NCBI GenBank assembly: GCA_025980625.1
Contig: JAICXG010000134.1
Coordinates: 1 to 7,645, forward strand
From: Chthoniobacterales bacterium
Lineage (GTDB): Bacteria; Verrucomicrobiota; Verrucomicrobiia; Chthoniobacterales; UBA10450
Length of the DNA stretch: 7,645 nucleotides
Reading direction: 5' to 3'
Shown here piece by piece: positions 6,089-7,645 of this stretch. The notes under the pieces are model-generated. The model had not been told where the DNA came from. It saw only the letters and a program-made list of their open reading frames with translations, and searched no databases. The position numbers and the translations under genes were made by a program. Each line of letters begins with the position of its first letter. The stretch's first letter is position 1.

Positions 6089-7645
6089 GTGAAAAACGTC
6101 CTTTTTGTCTGTACCGGCAACATTTGCCGCAGTCCCATGGCTCTGGGACTTTTCCGCCGTTTGCTCTGCAATCGCAAGGACATCACGGCCGACGCCGCCG
6201 GTGTGCATGCCGTGCGCGGTCAGCCGCCGAGCGTGCATGCGATCGACGTTTGTCGCAAACGCGGCATCGACATCTCGGGTTTTCGCAGCCAGCCGCTCAC
6301 CGCCACACTGATCGAGCGCGCGACGCATATCTTTGCCATGACCGGCTCCCACCTCGAGACGATCCATCTCCTCTTCCCGGAGAGCGCCGAGAAGACCTTC
6401 CTGCTGCGCGAATTTGAAGAGCCGGGCTCGACCTCCTGGCGCGACCTGCCCGACCCGATCGGGATGGGCCGCGATATTTATGAAGAATGCGCCGATTGCA
6501 TTGACAAGGCTTTGCCGAGCGTGCTTGCCTTTGTCGAACAAACCGAACTTGCCGTCCCTCGCCACGGGCACGGGAGTGGAGCGCCGCGCTCCGGTTTGGA
6601 AACCATGGCTCATCCTTTTGAATCCGAAGCCGGCGACGAGATCCTGGACTCGTTAGGCAAATCGCTCCGCCAGGTCGATCCGGAGATCTTCGATGCGATC
6701 TGCGCCGAGGAACGCCGGCAGCGCGAGAACATCGAGCTGATTGCCTCGGAGAATTTCACCAGCCGCGCGGTGATGGCGGCACAGGGCTCGTGCCTAACGA
6801 ATAAATATGCCGAGGGTTATCCGGGAAAACGCTGGTACGGCGGCTGCGAAAACGTCGATGTCGTCGAGCAATTGGCGATCGATCGGGCGAAGAAAATTTT
6901 TGACGCGGAACACGTTAATGTCCAGCCGCACAGCGGCGCCCAGGCCAACATGGCGGTTTATTTTTCCGTGCTCAAACCGGGCGATCGCATCCTCACGATG
7001 AACCTCGCCCACGGCGGCCACCTTACCCACGGCCACCCGGCGAATTTCTCCGGCAAACTTTACGAAGTGACGCAGTACGGCGTCAGCCCGGAGACCGAGC
7101 AGATCGATTATGACGCGCTCGCCAAACTGGCCGAGGAAGTGCGCCCCGCCATGATCACGGCGGGCGCATCGGCTTATCCGCGTTTTTTCGATTTTGCGCG
7201 GCTTCGGCAGATCGCCGACTCGGTTGAGGCGCTGCTCTTCATCGACATGGCGCATATCGCGGGATTGGTCGCGGGCGGCGAACATCCGAGTCCCGTGCCG
7301 CACGCGCATTTCGTCACGACTACGACGCACAAAAGTCTGCGTGGCCCGCGCGGCGGGATCGTGCTTTGCCAGGAGAAATTTGCCAAGGCGATCGACGCTT
7401 CGGTTTTCCCCGGCGTGCAGGGCGGACCGCTCATGCATGTGATCGCGGCCAAGGCGGTCTGTTTTCAGGAAGCGCTTCAGCCGCAATTTCGCGAATATCA
7501 GCATCAGGTCGTGTTGAACGCCAAAGCGCTGGCGGCGGGCGTGGCGAAGCACGGTTTCCGTATCGTCTCGGGCGGGACGGACAATCATCTCATGCTGGTC
7601 GACCTGCGCCCGAAAGAGATCAACGGCAAGGATGCGCAGAACACG
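6089..7645 (+). CDS. glyA: Low-molecular-weight protein phosphatase fused in frame to serine hydroxymethyltransferase (3' end cut by window)
   Basis: One uninterrupted frame of 519 visible codons. Residues 1 to about 150 are a low-molecular-weight protein-tyrosine phosphatase domain: P-loop CTGNICRSPMA with nucleophile Cys-8 and Arg-14, and general acid Asp-122 in LPDPIG. Ile-12 sits where the Bacillus arginine phosphatase YwlE has Thr, which by that criterion favours phosphotyrosine. A Gly/Arg/His-containing linker (about 151-172) joins to SHMT from Met-173. SHMT is a PLP enzyme converting serine and tetrahydrofolate to glycine and methylene-THF. Its motifs are IELIASENFTS, NKYAEGYPGKRWYGG (238-252), NLAHGGHLTHG (His-308), FIDMAHIAGL (Asp-386) and TTTTHKSLRGPRGG with Schiff-base Lys-415. 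About 347 SHMT residues are visible, and some 70-90 are lost at the edge. GTG at 6089 is the only start after an in-frame TGA at 6035 that fits the phosphatase N-terminus; it has no ribosome site. An internal ATG (6605) could give SHMT alone. Confidence 0.9.
   Translation, partial: MKNVLFVCTGNICRSPMALGLFRRLLCNRKDITADAAGVHAVRGQPPSVHAIDVCRKRGIDISGFRSQPLTATLIERATHIFAMTGSHLETIHLLFPESAEKTFLLREFEEPGSTSWRDLPDPIGMGRDIYEECADCIDKALPSVLAFVEQTELAVPRHGHGSGAPRSGLETMAHPFESEAGDEILDSLGKSLRQVDPEIFDAICAEERRQRENIELIASENFTSRAVMAAQGSCLTNKYAEGYPGKRWYGGCENVDVVEQLAIDRAKKIFDAEHVNVQPHSGAQANMAVYFSVLKPGDRILTMNLAHGGHLTHGHPANFSGKLYEVTQYGVSPETEQIDYDALAKLAEEVRPAMITAGASAYPRFFDFARLRQIADSVEALLFIDMAHIAGLVAGGEHPSPVPHAHFVTTTTHKSLRGPRGGIVLCQEKFAKAIDASVFPGVQGGPLMHVIAAKAVCFQEALQPQFREYQHQVVLNAKALAAGVAKHGFRIVSGGTDNHLMLVDLRPKEINGKDAQNT
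6593..6607 (+). promoter_or_regulatory. Possible internal translation start of free GlyA
   Basis: ATG at 6605-6607 is at the natural beginning of the SHMT domain, with TTTGGAAA (6594-6601) just upstream as a weak ribosome site. If used, it would yield SHMT without the phosphatase. The ATG is in the same frame as the phosphatase, with no stop between. Confidence 0.3.
6650..6658 (+). repeat. Iterated word TCGTTAGGC, copy 4
   Basis: An exact copy, extended to TCGTTAGGCAA (6650-6660). It reads in frame as Ser-Leu-Gly (TCG TTA GGC) at fusion residues 188-190 and contains the only TTA codon of the visible frame. Confidence 0.6.
6792..6800 (-). repeat. Iterated word TCGTTAGGC, copy 5
   Basis: An exact copy on the minus strand, extended to TCGTTAGGCA (6791-6800). 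Within SHMT it encodes Cys-Leu-Thr before NKYAEGY and contains the only CTA codon of the visible frame. Confidence 0.6.

Noticed and set aside
6794..7588. A 264-codon minus-strand frame within the SHMT region
   Set aside because: It is opposite conserved SHMT sequence including the PLP lysine block, its translation is Arg/His-rich with no recognisable fold, and it has no supporting start signal.
1..7645. CRISPR arrays, tRNAs, rRNAs, insertion sequences, phage genes or a defence system
   Set aside because: I looked for regularly spaced repeats, tRNA-like arms, transposase motifs and defence-type domains and saw none. The genes are housekeeping and envelope genes.

Overview
The window is a GC-rich stretch of chromosome from a Gram-negative bacterium. 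It carries five protein-coding genes that I can support, and no tRNA, rRNA, CRISPR array or transposase. A Kdo/lipid A-type acyltransferase and a lipoprotein L,D-transpeptidase point to an LPS-bearing, peptidoglycan-containing envelope. The long (about 410 aa) IspH, the TIGR03118-type secreted protein and the phosphatase/SHMT pairing suggest a soil or aquatic member of the Verrucomicrobiota (PVC group). This placement is inference; no marker gene here proves it.

Layout: 1-314 is a mostly non-coding lead-in holding a small palindromic repeat. 315-1244 (+) is a secreted PRC-barrel protein with a long disordered tail. 1245-1488 is a convergent spacer with two hairpins. On the minus strand follow ispH (1489-2724), an L,D-transpeptidase lipoprotein (2835-3497), a TIGR03118-type exported protein (3731-4834) and a lipid A acyltransferase family gene (4991-6001). 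A divergent promoter region (6002-6088) separates these from a plus-strand frame (6089 to the window end). That frame encodes a low-molecular-weight phosphatase joined in frame, without any stop codon, to serine hydroxymethyltransferase (GlyA), which is cut by the window edge.

The genes do not form one pathway. Three concern the envelope (L,D-transpeptidase, acyltransferase, probably the PRC-barrel protein), and two are central metabolism (IspH in the MEP isoprenoid pathway, GlyA in one-carbon metabolism). The transpeptidase and ispH are close enough (110 nt) to share a transcript.

Two things stand out. First, the phosphatase-SHMT fusion. Second, a short word, TCGTTAGGC, occurs five times exactly in both orientations (about 0.06 expected by chance), plus two more copies of its core GTTAGGC. 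It lies inside conserved genes as well as at gene ends, and it supplies the only TTA and the only CTA leucine codon in the visible phosphatase-SHMT frame. Its density and behaviour resemble DNA uptake sequences or other genome-wide iterated words.
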